Assembly (NCBI GenBank): GCA_902784865.1 | Contig: CACZWL010000003.1 | Coordinates: forward strand, 1-64,000 | Direction of reading: 5' to 3' | DNA from: an uncultured Bacteroidota bacterium | GTDB lineage: Bacteria; Bacteroidota; Bacteroidia; Bacteroidales; P3 | DNA length: 64,000 nucleotides | Shown here: in pieces, positions 15,519-24,383 of the stretch | Layout of the letters: each line of letters starts with the position of its first letter | Numbering within the stretch: the stretch's first letter is position 1 | Notes under the pieces: model-generated | What the model was told of the DNA's origin: nothing | Databases searched by the model: none | Seen by the model: the letters and a program-made list of their open reading frames with translations, nothing else | Translations under genes and position numbers: made by a program

Positions 15519-16670
15519 GTGAAAGTCGTCATCCTCGGACCCGCCTGGCCCTACCGCGGAGGCATCGCCGCCTTCAGCGAGCGCCTCGCACGCCAGTACC
15601 AGGCCGAAGGCCACCACGTCGAACTCGTCACCTTCACCCTCCAGTACCCCTCGTTCCTCTTCCCGGGGAAGACACAGTACAGCCCTGACCCTCAGCCCGA
15701 AAGCCTCAGCATCGTCCGAAAACTCAACTCCATCAACCCCTTCAGCTGGATCGGCACCGGCCGCTACCTGCGGCGCCTGCGCCCCGACCTCATCGTCACC
15801 CCCTTCTGGCTCCCCTTCATGGGCCCCGCCCTCGGCACCGCATGCCGCATCGCCAAGCGCAAAGGCACCGTACGCATCGCATTGATGCACAACCTTATAC
15901 CCCACGACCACCGCCCCGGCGACCGCCCCTTCTCGCGCTGGTTTGTCGGCGCCAACGACGCCTTCGTCACCCTCAGCCACTCCGTGCTCGACGAGCTCGA
16001 CCTCTTCGACCCCAAGCGCCTCAAGCCCCGCACCTTCTGCCCCCACCCCCTCTACGACCACTACGGCGACATACTCCCGCGCGGCGAAGCCCTCGGCCTC
16101 ATGGGCCTCCGCGAAAACCAACGCTACGTCCTCTTCTTCGGCTTCATACGCGACTACAAAGGCCTCGACCTCCTGCTGCAGGCCATGGCCGACGAGCGCA
16201 TGGAACCCCTCGGCGTCAAGCTCATCGTCGCAGGCGAATTCTACGGCGACCCCAAGCCCTACAACGACATCATACGCCGCTTCGACCTCAGCGGGCGCGT
16301 CGTCATGCACACCGAATTCATCCCCGACCACGAAGTCAACCGCTACTTCTGCGCCGCCGACCTCGTCGTCCAGCCCTACAAATCGGCCACACAGAGCGGC
16401 GTCAGCCAGATCGCCTTCCACTTCGAGAAGCCCATGGTCGTCACCAACGTCGGCGGCCTCCCCGAGATAGTCCCCGACGGCAAAGCCGGATTCGTCGTCG
16501 AACCCGACGCGCAACCCATCGCCGACGCCATCGTGCGCTACTTCACCGAAGACTGGCAACCCCGCCTCACCGAGGGCGTACGCGCTGAAAAACAGAAATA
16601 TCAGTGGACCGGCATGACCGCCGCCATCGACAGCCTCCGCGCCGCGCTCGGCCGCAAGGCCGCACGCTAG
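15519..16670 (+). CDS. GT4-type glycosyltransferase
   Basis: A 383-residue GT-B-fold glycosyltransferase, probably transferring a sugar from a nucleotide-sugar donor at the inner face of the membrane. The N-terminal domain starts VKVVILGPAWPYRGGIAAFSERLA, with the glycine-rich acceptor loop. The C-terminal domain carries a YVLFFGFIRDYKGLDLLLQA segment near residue 205 and VVTNVGGLPEIVPDGKAGFVV near 305, where the EX7E-like donor-binding motif lies. GTG at 15519 is the likely start because it follows the previous stop by 2 bp and gives the conserved first strand. No polysaccharide cluster surrounds it, so the acceptor is unknown. Confidence 0.88.
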   Translation: MKVVILGPAWPYRGGIAAFSERLARQYQAEGHHVELVTFTLQYPSFLFPGKTQYSPDPQPESLSIVRKLNSINPFSWIGTGRYLRRLRPDLIVTPFWLPFMGPALGTACRIAKRKGTVRIALMHNLIPHDHRPGDRPFSRWFVGANDAFVTLSHSVLDELDLFDPKRLKPRTFCPHPLYDHYGDILPRGEALGLMGLRENQRYVLFFGFIRDYKGLDLLLQAMADERMEPLGVKLIVAGEFYGDPKPYNDIIRRFDLSGRVVMHTEFIPDHEVNRYFCAADLVVQPYKSATQSGVSQIAFHFEKPMVVTNVGGLPEIVPDGKAGFVVEPDAQPIADAIVRYFTEDWQPRLTEGVRAEKQKYQWTGMTAAIDSLRAALGRKAAR

Positions 16671-16775
16671 CGCTCAGCGCCGCACATACGCACTTAAGAA
16701 CGCCTTTTCAACACTTCAGGATAGCATTTTTTCACTTGGGAAAACCCCATTCCCCTGCATTAATTATTTTTTTTG

Positions 16776-16783
16776 TATCTTTG
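16776..16783 (+). promoter_or_regulatory. -7 element of the exporter operon
   Basis: TATCTTTG matches the Bacteroidota -7 consensus 22 bp before the TolC-like gene. No clear -33 TTTG is seen. Confidence 0.65.
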
Positions 16784-16804
16784 CAGCCCCAAGCACTATA
16801 AGAC

Positions 16805-18274
16805 ATGAAGCGCAACATTCATATAATCACCGCACTGCTCCTGCTGTGCACTCCGCTGGCGGCGCAACGCAGCCTCACCCTCGACGAATGCCGGGCCAGC
16901 GCCCTCGAAGCCAACAACAGCCTCAAGCTCGCCGCCGAGAAACACGCCGAGAACGAGGCCCTGGAAAAGATAGCCCTCTGGCAGATGCTGCCCCGCATCA
17001 GCGCCAACGGCACCTACCTCTGGATGGACCGCACCGTCAACCTCCTCAGCGACGACCAGAAAAACACCATCAACAACCTCGGCACCAACTCCATGCATGC
17101 CATCGGAGAAGGCCTCAAAAGCGAATTCAGCACCATACCCGGCATCGGCGACCTCCTGGGGCAGAGCATCGAGAACCTCATCGAAAACGGCTCCATCGCC
17201 AACACCATCAACGGCATGGGGCAACAGATTGTCGAAGCCCTCGAGACCGACACCCGCAACGTCATAGCCGGCGCCGTCACCGTCTCGCAGCCACTCTTCA
17301 TGGGCGGCAAGCTCCTCGCCCTGCACCGCACCGCCGCACTCCTCAGCAGCCTCTCTGGCATCGAGTACGACAAGAAGCGCGAAGAGACCCTCATCGCCGT
17401 CGACGAAGCCTACTGGCAGGTCGTCAGCGTCAAGCACAAAAAGGAACTGGCCCAACAGTACGCCGACCTCCTCCAGACCCTTAACGACAACGTCGAGCAG
17501 ATGGTCGAAGCCGAAGTGGCCACCAAAGGCGACCTCACCCAGGTGCGCGTCAAACTCAACGAGGCACAGATGAGCCTCACCAAAGCCACCAACGGCCTCG
17601 CCCTCGCCAAGATGCTCCTCGCACAGCGCTGCGGCATGCCCCTCAACGAAGACTTCGACGTCGCCACCACCCTCGACGAGAAGGCCGTCATCACCGTCCC
17701 AAGGGTCGACACCGTCGACATGGAGCAAGTCTGGCAAGACCGCAAAGAGATGCACATGCTGCGCATCAGCGACAGCATAGCCATGCAGAACCAGCGCATA
17801 GCCCGCTCCATGCTCATGCCCAACATCGCCCTCACCGGCGGCTACCTCTTCAGCAACCCCAACTTATTCAACGGCTTCGAGAACAGCCTCAGCGGCTCGC
17901 TCATGGCCGGCGTCGTGATCAACTTCCCCATCCTCCACCCCGGCGCCTTCTACTCCATCAAAGCCGCCAAACACAAACGCCAGGAAGTGGCCTACCAGAT
18001 GGAAGAGGCCCGCGAGATGATCGAGCTGCAAGTCAACAAACTCAGCTATGAACTCGAGCTGGCATACAAGAAACTGGCCCAGTCGCAAAGCAACCTCGAC
18101 AACGCCGAAGAGAACCTCAAACTGGCCGACGAGAGCTTCAAAGCCGGCATGGCCAGCAGCAGCGACCTCATGGCAGCCCAGACCGCATGGGTGCAGGCCA
18201 AAGGCGAAGTCCTTGACGCTGAGATAGAAATCGAAATGAGTCGCCTCTACCTGAAGCAGGCACTCGGCAAATAA
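16805..18274 (+). CDS. TolC-family outer membrane efflux protein
   Basis: A 489-residue outer-membrane channel of the TolC/OEP family. The signal peptide covers residues 1-19 (ending AAQ). Two OEP repeats follow, each with long amphipathic coiled-coil helices (SLTLDECRASALEANNSLKL near 22; KKELAQQYADLLQTLNDNVEQ near 215; EEARE...LAYKKLAQSQSNLDNAEENL near 400-440). It is the first gene of the exporter operon and would form the trans-envelope duct with the HlyD-like adaptor that starts 31 bp downstream. Confidence 0.93.
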   Translation: MKRNIHIITALLLLCTPLAAQRSLTLDECRASALEANNSLKLAAEKHAENEALEKIALWQMLPRISANGTYLWMDRTVNLLSDDQKNTINNLGTNSMHAIGEGLKSEFSTIPGIGDLLGQSIENLIENGSIANTINGMGQQIVEALETDTRNVIAGAVTVSQPLFMGGKLLALHRTAALLSSLSGIEYDKKREETLIAVDEAYWQVVSVKHKKELAQQYADLLQTLNDNVEQMVEAEVATKGDLTQVRVKLNEAQMSLTKATNGLALAKMLLAQRCGMPLNEDFDVATTLDEKAVITVPRVDTVDMEQVWQDRKEMHMLRISDSIAMQNQRIARSMLMPNIALTGGYLFSNPNLFNGFENSLSGSLMAGVVINFPILHPGAFYSIKAAKHKRQEVAYQMEEAREMIELQVNKLSYELELAYKKLAQSQSNLDNAEENLKLADESFKAGMASSSDLMAAQTAWVQAKGEVLDAEIEIEMSRLYLKQALGK

Positions 18275-18305
18275 GACACACTTTTTTATAGATACAATAA
18301 TCATT

Positions 18306-19301
18306 ATGAACGAAAGCAATAAAACCCTGTTTGCAGGCCTGGCGGTGGTGATTGCCGCCGTGGGCATCGTGGCACTGGTCGGACTCTTCGCCATCCACCC
18401 GCCCAAAGAGATGATCACCGGCGAAGTCGACGCCACCGAATACCGCGTCAGCAACAAAGTGCCTGGCCGCATCGACAGCCTCTACGTCAGCGAAGGCGAC
18501 CACGTCAAAGCCGGCGACACCCTCGCACACATCAGCAGCCCGCAGGTCGAAGCCAAGATGATGCAGGCCGAAGCCGTCAAGAACGCCGCCAGCGCCCAGA
18601 GCCGCAAAGCCAAAGGCGGCGCCCGCGACCAGCAGAAGCAGATGGCCTACCAGGTATGGCAGAAAGCCAAAGCCGCCGTCGAGGTATACCAGAAAAGCTA
18701 CGAGCGTGTCAAAGGCCTCTACGAGAAAGGCGTCGTCAGCGCACAGAAGTTCGACGAGGTGGAAGCCCAGTACAAAGTGGCCCAGGCCGACTGCGCCGCC
18801 GCCGAGCAGCAATACCTCATGGCCAAGGAAGGCGCCCAGCAGGAAGACATAGCCGCTGCCGCCGCCCTGGTCAGCCAAGCCGGTGGCGCCGTGGCCGAGG
18901 TGCAGAGCTACCTCGACGACAGCTATATCATCGCCCCCAGCGACGGCGTGGTGGTGGAGATATACGTCAAGATGGGCGACCTCATCGGCACCGGCAGCCC
19001 CGTCATGTCGGTCCTCAACATGGACGACTGCTGGCTCAACTTCGCCGTCAGGGAAGACCTCCTCAAAACCCTCGAGACCGGCGACACCGTCAGCCTGCGC
19101 ATCCCCGCCCTCGGCGACGACACCTACCCCGGACGAGTACGCCGCATCCAGCCCATGGCCAGCTACGCCACCTGGCGCGCCACCAAGACCAACGGCCAGT
19201 ACGACGTCAAAAGCTTCGACGTCAAGGTCGTGCCCTCCGCCTCCATCAAGGGCCTGCGCCCGGGCATGACCGCCATCATGGACCAACCTAAACACAAATA
19301 G
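18306..19301 (+). CDS. HlyD-family membrane fusion protein
   Basis: A 331-residue periplasmic adaptor with one N-terminal transmembrane helix (residues about 10-31). A beta-barrel/lipoyl half-motif follows (VPGRIDSLYVSEGDHVKAGDTLAHI near 55), then a coiled-coil hairpin (about 75-190), the second lipoyl half (APSDGVVVEIYVKMGDLIGTG near 212) and a beta-barrel. It links the TolC-like channel to the two inner-membrane permeases just downstream. The 31-bp and 11-bp gaps on either side indicate one operon. Confidence 0.92.
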   Translation: MNESNKTLFAGLAVVIAAVGIVALVGLFAIHPPKEMITGEVDATEYRVSNKVPGRIDSLYVSEGDHVKAGDTLAHISSPQVEAKMMQAEAVKNAASAQSRKAKGGARDQQKQMAYQVWQKAKAAVEVYQKSYERVKGLYEKGVVSAQKFDEVEAQYKVAQADCAAAEQQYLMAKEGAQQEDIAAAAALVSQAGGAVAEVQSYLDDSYIIAPSDGVVVEIYVKMGDLIGTGSPVMSVLNMDDCWLNFAVREDLLKTLETGDTVSLRIPALGDDTYPGRVRRIQPMASYATWRATKTNGQYDVKSFDVKVVPSASIKGLRPGMTAIMDQPKHK

Positions 19302-19312
19302 ACCTACGCCCC

Positions 19313-20488
19313 TTGCTGAACGTCATCCATAGAGAGATACGGCACATCTGGAGCGAGCCGCGCTACCTGGTGATTCTCACACTGGGTATCGTCCTTTCGT
19401 TCGTGCTCTTCGCCACCATGACCAGCGAAGGCCAGCCCAAGCGCCTGCCGGTTGGCGTGGTCGACCTCGACGGCTCCTACCTCTCCCGACGCATCTGCCA
19501 CGAACTCGACGCCACGCCCGGCGTCAAAGTCTATCGCGTCTACGAGAACCATACCGACGCCCGACGCGACATGCAGCGGGGCAACATCTTCGCCTTCTAC
19601 GAGATACCCAAAGGGACCTACAACGAGGTGCTGCAGTTCAAGTCGCCACGCTTCGTCCTCTACAACAACTCGGCCTACCTCCTCGCCGGCACCCTCTGCT
19701 ACAAGCAGCTGGCCACCATGGGCATGCTCGCCACCGGCGCCGTCCAGCGCGAGGTGCTCCGCAAGAAAGGTGTCGGCGAAGACGAAATCATGGGCCTCAT
19801 ACAACCCGTCACCTTCGAGACCCACAACATCAGTAACCCCTGGATTAACTACGGCATCTACCTCATGACCACCCTCATCCCGGCCATCATAGCCTTCATA
19901 GCCTTGATGCACACCGGCTATGCCATCGCCAGCGAACGCCGCCGCAAGACCCTGCGCCAATGGCTCGACACGGCCGGAGGCAACGGTCTGATAGCCCTGC
20001 TCGGCAAGCTGCTCCCCTACACGTTCTGGTACGCCATGCTGGCCCTGATTGCCAACCTCATCATGTTCGGCTTCATGGACTTCCCCATGGAAGGCAGTTG
20101 GCTGCTCATGATGCTCAGCACCATCCTGCTCATCTTTGCCGCGCAATGTGTGGCGGCCCTTATCGCCTGCTGCATTCCTGATGCGCCGTTGACCATGAGC
20201 GTCTGCGCCCTCTACAGCGCCATGAGCTTCTCGCTCAGCGGTTTCTCCTTCCCCATCGACAGCATGCCGGAGTTCTTCCATAGCTTCAGCTGGCTATACC
20301 CCATCCGCCACTACTTCCTCAACTACCGCACCATAGCCATCTACGGCGCCGGCTTCGACCAGTGCTGGCCCCAGTTCTGCGCCCTGCTGGCCTTTGCTGC
20401 CATGCTCCTCGGCGCCACGCTCATGATCCAGTGGCACTACCGCCTCGAGCTCCGCCACGACACAGAAGGAAAGGAGGTGGCCGCATGA
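19313..20488 (+). CDS. ABC-2-type transport permease, first
   Basis: A 391-residue inner-membrane protein of the ABC-2 permease superfamily: an N-terminal helix (about 18-35), a periplasmic domain of roughly 140 residues, then five to six hydrophobic helices from residue 180. The start appears to be TTG at 19313, 11 bp after the adaptor stop. It overlaps the second permease by an ATGA junction. The two permeases share the same plan (VVDLDGSYLSRRICHELDATP here, VVDEARCDESKRFIHKMDATP in the next), so they arose by duplication and probably form a heterodimer. The operon has no ATP-binding subunit. Confidence 0.85.
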   Translation: MLNVIHREIRHIWSEPRYLVILTLGIVLSFVLFATMTSEGQPKRLPVGVVDLDGSYLSRRICHELDATPGVKVYRVYENHTDARRDMQRGNIFAFYEIPKGTYNEVLQFKSPRFVLYNNSAYLLAGTLCYKQLATMGMLATGAVQREVLRKKGVGEDEIMGLIQPVTFETHNISNPWINYGIYLMTTLIPAIIAFIALMHTGYAIASERRRKTLRQWLDTAGGNGLIALLGKLLPYTFWYAMLALIANLIMFGFMDFPMEGSWLLMMLSTILLIFAAQCVAALIACCIPDAPLTMSVCALYSAMSFSLSGFSFPIDSMPEFFHSFSWLYPIRHYFLNYRTIAIYGAGFDQCWPQFCALLAFAAMLLGATLMIQWHYRLELRHDTEGKEVAA

Positions 20489-21681
20489 ACAGACACCTGC
20501 TACACTTCTTCGACATCTGGGACGTGCTGAGCTCCGAGGTGCGCCGCGTCTTCAAGGACAGCACCGTGCTCCTCATCTTCTTCTTCGCCCCGCTGCTCTA
20601 CCCGATCATCTTCTGCTTCATGTATAAGAATGAGAACGTGCGCAACCTGCCGGTGGTCGTGGTCGACGAGGCACGCTGCGACGAAAGCAAGCGCTTCATC
20701 CACAAGATGGACGCCACGCCCGAGATTTCTGTCGACTTCCGCTGCCTGAACCTCGACGAAGCCGAACGCCTCATGCAGACCGGCGACGCCCACGCCATAT
20801 TCTACTTCCCCAAAGACTTCTCGCAGCGCATCGCCACCAAGCGTACCGCGCATATCGGCGTCTTTTGCGACATGAGCTCTTTCTACTACTACAAGGCCGC
20901 CCTCCTCGGCTCCAACGCCGTGCTCATCGACGAGATGCACACCATCGAGCTGCTGCGCTACGCCGCCGACGGCGTCACCGGCATCGAGGCCGAAGACCAG
21001 ATGCAACCCATTGCCTACGAGGAGATCACCGCCTTCAACCCCACCGGCGGCTACGGCAGCTTCTTCCTCCCCGTGCTCCTCGTCCTCGTGCTCCACCAGA
21101 CGCTCTTCCTCGGCATCTGCCTCCTCTGCGGCGAAGCCTACGAGAACAAGCGCTCGCTGCTCCTCATCCCAGCACGCCTGCGCAACCACAGCACCTACCG
21201 CGTCACCCTCGGCCGCGCACTCTGCTACCTGCTCATCTACATACCCATAGCCATCCTCGACCTCTGGTTCATCCCCCGCTGGTTCCACCTGCCCCAGCTC
21301 GGCAACCTCTACACCATCCTCATCTTCATGCTTCCCTTCTTCCTGTCAGTCATCTTCTTCTCGCTCACCGTCGGCAACTTCTTCGTCAGGCAGAAGATCA
21401 CGCCCATGCTATGTTTCGTCTTCTTCAGCGTACTGCTCTTCTTCCTGACGGGCATGGTATGGCCGCAGAGCAACATGCCGCGCTTCTGGCTTGCCTTCAG
21501 CTACCTGTTCCCCTCCACCCCCGGCGTCCAGGGTTTCGTACGCATCTCCTCCATGGGAGCCAACCTCGCCGAGGTCCGCAGCGAATACCTTGCGCTCTGG
21601 ATCCAAGCCGCCGCCTACTTCGGCACCTCTACCCTGTCGATGAAACTCATCCGCAAGTTCAAACTCTTCAACGCCCAGTAA
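20485..21681 (+). CDS. ABC-2-type transport permease, second
   Basis: A 398-residue paralogue of the upstream permease, with an N-terminal helix (about 25-45), a periplasmic domain, and C-terminal helices from about residue 185. The ATG at 20485 overlaps the previous stop (ATGA). It has an unusually clear Shine-Dalgarno AAGGAGG at 20471-20477, which settles the start over the longer upstream frame. It probably pairs with the first permease to export an unknown compound through the HlyD/TolC pair. Histidine kinase and regulator genes follow within 6 bp and may control the exporter. Confidence 0.85.
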   Translation: MNRHLLHFFDIWDVLSSEVRRVFKDSTVLLIFFFAPLLYPIIFCFMYKNENVRNLPVVVVDEARCDESKRFIHKMDATPEISVDFRCLNLDEAERLMQTGDAHAIFYFPKDFSQRIATKRTAHIGVFCDMSSFYYYKAALLGSNAVLIDEMHTIELLRYAADGVTGIEAEDQMQPIAYEEITAFNPTGGYGSFFLPVLLVLVLHQTLFLGICLLCGEAYENKRSLLLIPARLRNHSTYRVTLGRALCYLLIYIPIAILDLWFIPRWFHLPQLGNLYTILIFMLPFFLSVIFFSLTVGNFFVRQKITPMLCFVFFSVLLFFLTGMVWPQSNMPRFWLAFSYLFPSTPGVQGFVRISSMGANLAEVRSEYLALWIQAAAYFGTSTLSMKLIRKFKLFNAQ

Positions 21682-21686
21682 CCCCT

Positions 21687-22730
21687 ATGCTGCCCATATT
21701 TGCCGATACTCACAGCCCCTCCGGCAGCGCCTTCTCTCAGCCTTTCCGCATCACGCGTGCTGCCTGGATGTCTGCCACCTCGGCCGTCATCCTCACCGGT
21801 ATCATGATCCTGGGCGCCATCTCACGCAGCACCAACGAACTCAACCCCCACTTCAACACTCTCTTCATCTGCCTCTCCAACCTGGCCATCTTCATCATCC
21901 TCTACTTCTTCAACTTCGGCCTCCTGCGCATCAAACTCAAAAACGCCGTCAAGGTGCCGCTGTGCCTCTTCGGCTCGCTGCTCATCGCCGTGTTCTACAC
22001 CTTCGCCAGCTTCCAGCTAGAGATGACCCTCGACGAGCAGGGCGACACCTCGAACCCCTTCTACCTCACCATGATAGCCAACCTCGCCGCCGGCCTCATC
22101 TCCTCCCTCGTCTCGCTGCTCATCTACAACCTCACGCAGCACCAGCAGACCATCCTCGAAAACGAGCACCTCAAATCCGAGAACCTCACCATACGCTACC
22201 AGACCCTCCAGCAGCAAATCTCGCCGCACTACCTCTTCAACTCGCTCAATACCCTCGACGCCCTCATCGGCAACGACGACCCCAACGCCCACAACTACCT
22301 GCACCAGCTTGCCACCACCTTCCGCTACACCATTCAGAAGCAGACCGTCGTCTCGCTCACCGACGAGCTGGAGTTCACCCACGCCTACATCTACCTGATG
22401 CAGATCAGGTACGGCCACAACCTGTGCATCGACGAGCGCATCGACCCACAGACCCTCTCGGCCCGCGTGGCGCCCATCAGCCTGCAGCTGCTGGTCGAAA
22501 ACGCCATCAAGCACAACGTCATCTCGCAGCGCTACCCCCTCTGCATCACCATCGAGACCACCGCCGCTCCCTCCATCCGCGTCTCCAACCCGCTGCACCC
22601 CAAGGCCGACAGCGAGGACAGCACCGGCCTCGGCCTGGCCAACCTCGCCCAGCGCTACCGCCTGCTGTTCAAAAAAGACATCACCATCAACGACGACGGC
22701 AACACCTTCTCCGTCGAAATCCCGCTTTAA
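21687..22730 (+). CDS. LytS-type sensor histidine kinase
   Basis: A 347-residue membrane histidine kinase. Four hydrophobic helices occupy residues about 25-155 with very short loops, so the stimulus is probably sensed within the membrane. A coiled coil (HQQTILENEHLKSENLTIRY) leads to the His_kinase box ISPHYLFNSLNTLDAL, with the phosphorylated His near residue 182. The N box is LQLLVENAIKHNV near 268, and GLGLANLAQRYRLLF forms the G box. The ATG at 21687 lies 5 bp after the permease stop; a longer upstream frame would overlap that gene and is rejected. Its partner is the LytTR regulator 17 bp downstream. Confidence 0.92.
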   Translation: MLPIFADTHSPSGSAFSQPFRITRAAWMSATSAVILTGIMILGAISRSTNELNPHFNTLFICLSNLAIFIILYFFNFGLLRIKLKNAVKVPLCLFGSLLIAVFYTFASFQLEMTLDEQGDTSNPFYLTMIANLAAGLISSLVSLLIYNLTQHQQTILENEHLKSENLTIRYQTLQQQISPHYLFNSLNTLDALIGNDDPNAHNYLHQLATTFRYTIQKQTVVSLTDELEFTHAYIYLMQIRYGHNLCIDERIDPQTLSARVAPISLQLLVENAIKHNVISQRYPLCITIETTAAPSIRVSNPLHPKADSEDSTGLGLANLAQRYRLLFKKDITINDDGNTFSVEIPL

Positions 22731-22747
22731 CGTCAACCCCATCCGCA

Positions 22748-23506
22748 ATGAAAAACATCGTAATCATAGAAGACGAACACATCGCCGCCCAGCACCTGCA
22801 GCGCCTGCTGGCCGACACACTGCCCGACATCCACATCGAAACCACCCTGCAAAGCATCGAGGAGAGCGTCGAGTACTTCAAGAGCATCGACTGGAACTCC
22901 ACGCAGCACCCCGACCTCGTCTTCATGGACATTCACCTCGCCGACGGCATCTCCTTCCGCATCTTCGACCATGTGCAGGTGCTATGCCCCATCATCTTCA
23001 CCACCGCATACGACCAATACGCCCTCGACGCCTTCAAAGTCAACGCCATAGACTACCTACTCAAACCCATCTCGCCCGACGACCTGCGCCACGCGCTGCA
23101 CAAACTCGACACCCTTGTGCCCGTCCCGTCCAACATCACCCAAGCCCTCTCCGCTCTCACCCAGCACTACCGCTCGCACTTCCTCGTGCCTCACCGCGAC
23201 AAGCTCATACCACTCAGCGTCAACCAGATAGCCTGCTTCTACCTCGAAGACAAAATTACGCGCGCCCTGCTCCTCGACGGGCAGCAGCTCTCGCTCGACC
23301 GGCCGCTCGACTCGCTCATGGAGCTGCTCGACCCGGCAACCTTCTTCCGCGCCAACCGCCAGTACATCGTGGCCCACCAGGCCATCACCGAAATCAGCAT
23401 CTGGCCCATCTCCAAACTCGCACTCACCCTCTCCGTGCCCACGCCGGAGCGCATCATCATATCGAAAGCACGCGTCCCGGAATTCAAAAACTGGTACACC
23501 AAATAG
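22748..23506 (+). CDS. LytTR-family response regulator
   Basis: A 252-residue cytosolic regulator. The N-terminal receiver domain (residues 1-120) has acidic residues EDEH at 8-11, the phosphoacceptor aspartate in PDLVFMDIHL near residue 62, and a lysine in YLLKPIS near 105. The C-terminal LytTR DNA-binding domain (about 150-250) contains VNQIACFYLEDK and FFRANRQYIVAHQAI. The start follows the kinase stop by 17 bp. LytTR proteins usually bind paired 9-bp sites upstream of exporter or envelope genes; I could not identify such sites here. It may regulate the exporter operon it terminates. Confidence 0.93.
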   Translation: MKNIVIIEDEHIAAQHLQRLLADTLPDIHIETTLQSIEESVEYFKSIDWNSTQHPDLVFMDIHLADGISFRIFDHVQVLCPIIFTTAYDQYALDAFKVNAIDYLLKPISPDDLRHALHKLDTLVPVPSNITQALSALTQHYRSHFLVPHRDKLIPLSVNQIACFYLEDKITRALLLDGQQLSLDRPLDSLMELLDPATFFRANRQYIVAHQAITEISIWPISKLALTLSVPTPERIIISKARVPEFKNWYTK

Positions 23507-23543
23507 CCCGTCAGCGACAGAAACACCCCAAACCGATAAACCC

Positions 23544-24197
23544 TTGATCAACATCGTCATCTTCGGCGCCCCGGGCGCCGGCAAAGGCACTCAGGCCCAG
23601 CTCCTGGCCGAGAAGTTCGACTTCCTGCACATCTCCACCGGCGACCTCCTCCGCCAAGAAGTCGCCATGGGTACCCCCGTCGGCCTGCGCGCCAAAGCCA
23701 TCATGGATCGCGGCGACCTCGTCGGCGACGATATCGTGGTCGCCCTCCTCGGACGCGCCCTCGAGACCCGCAGCACACACCCCAACCCCGAGGCGCAGCT
23801 CGACCAGTGGGACGTGGAACGCAAAGGCATGCCCCGCCGCCCCGAAGGTTGCATCATCGACGGCTTCCCTCGCACCGTCCAGCAGGCGCAGACCCTCGAG
23901 TTCCTCATGCGCAAACTGAAGCGCACCATCGACTGCGTCGTCGCCATCGACGTGCCGCGCGACGAACTCGTCCGCCGCATCCACGAGCGCGCCGCCATCT
24001 CCAACCGCTCCGACGACACCGCCGACGTCATCCGCCACCGCATCGAAGAGTACGACCTCAAGACCAAGCCCGTCCTCGACTACTACAAGGTCTCCGGCCG
24101 ACTCGTCACCGTCGACGGCAGCGAGGAAATCTCGCGCACCAACAACCGCATCTGCCAAATCATCAACCTCGTCTCGCACCTCAAAAACGAGCGCTGA
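23544..24197 (+). CDS. adk: Adenylate kinase
   Basis: Converts AMP and ATP to two ADP. The 217-residue protein has the P-loop GAPGAGKGTQ at residue 8, the AMP-binding THISTGDLLR-like segment HISTGDLLRQE near 30, and the signature GCIIDGFPRT near 105. The LID is short and cysteine-free (ERAAISNRSDDTADVIRHRIEEY), as in Bacteroidota. A stretch of about 20 residues before the signature (ETRSTHPNPEAQLDQWDVER) is longer than I expect. The start is TTG at 23544, 37 bp after the response regulator stop. Confidence 0.93.
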   Translation: MINIVIFGAPGAGKGTQAQLLAEKFDFLHISTGDLLRQEVAMGTPVGLRAKAIMDRGDLVGDDIVVALLGRALETRSTHPNPEAQLDQWDVERKGMPRRPEGCIIDGFPRTVQQAQTLEFLMRKLKRTIDCVVAIDVPRDELVRRIHERAAISNRSDDTADVIRHRIEEYDLKTKPVLDYYKVSGRLVTVDGSEEISRTNNRICQIINLVSHLKNER

Positions 24198-24339
24198 CCC
24201 CCGCACCAAACGCCCCTGCGCACCCATTACGGGACGGACACCCCTCCGCCCCGCATTTGCAATTGCGTCATAACCATGCACTTACAGATTATTGACACAA
24301 TGTTGATAAAATAACCCCTCACAATGCATTTTTTTTTAT

Positions 24340-24347
24340 TATCTTTG
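24340..24347 (+). promoter_or_regulatory. -7 element for buk
   Basis: TATCTTTG lies 36 bp before the butyrate kinase start, within an AT-rich stretch that contrasts with the surrounding GC-rich DNA. The gap also holds TTGACA-like and T-rich sequence but no clear -33 TTTG. Confidence 0.65.
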
Positions 24348-24383
24348 CATCCAGAAAATAAAACGAAAATATAATAATACAAG

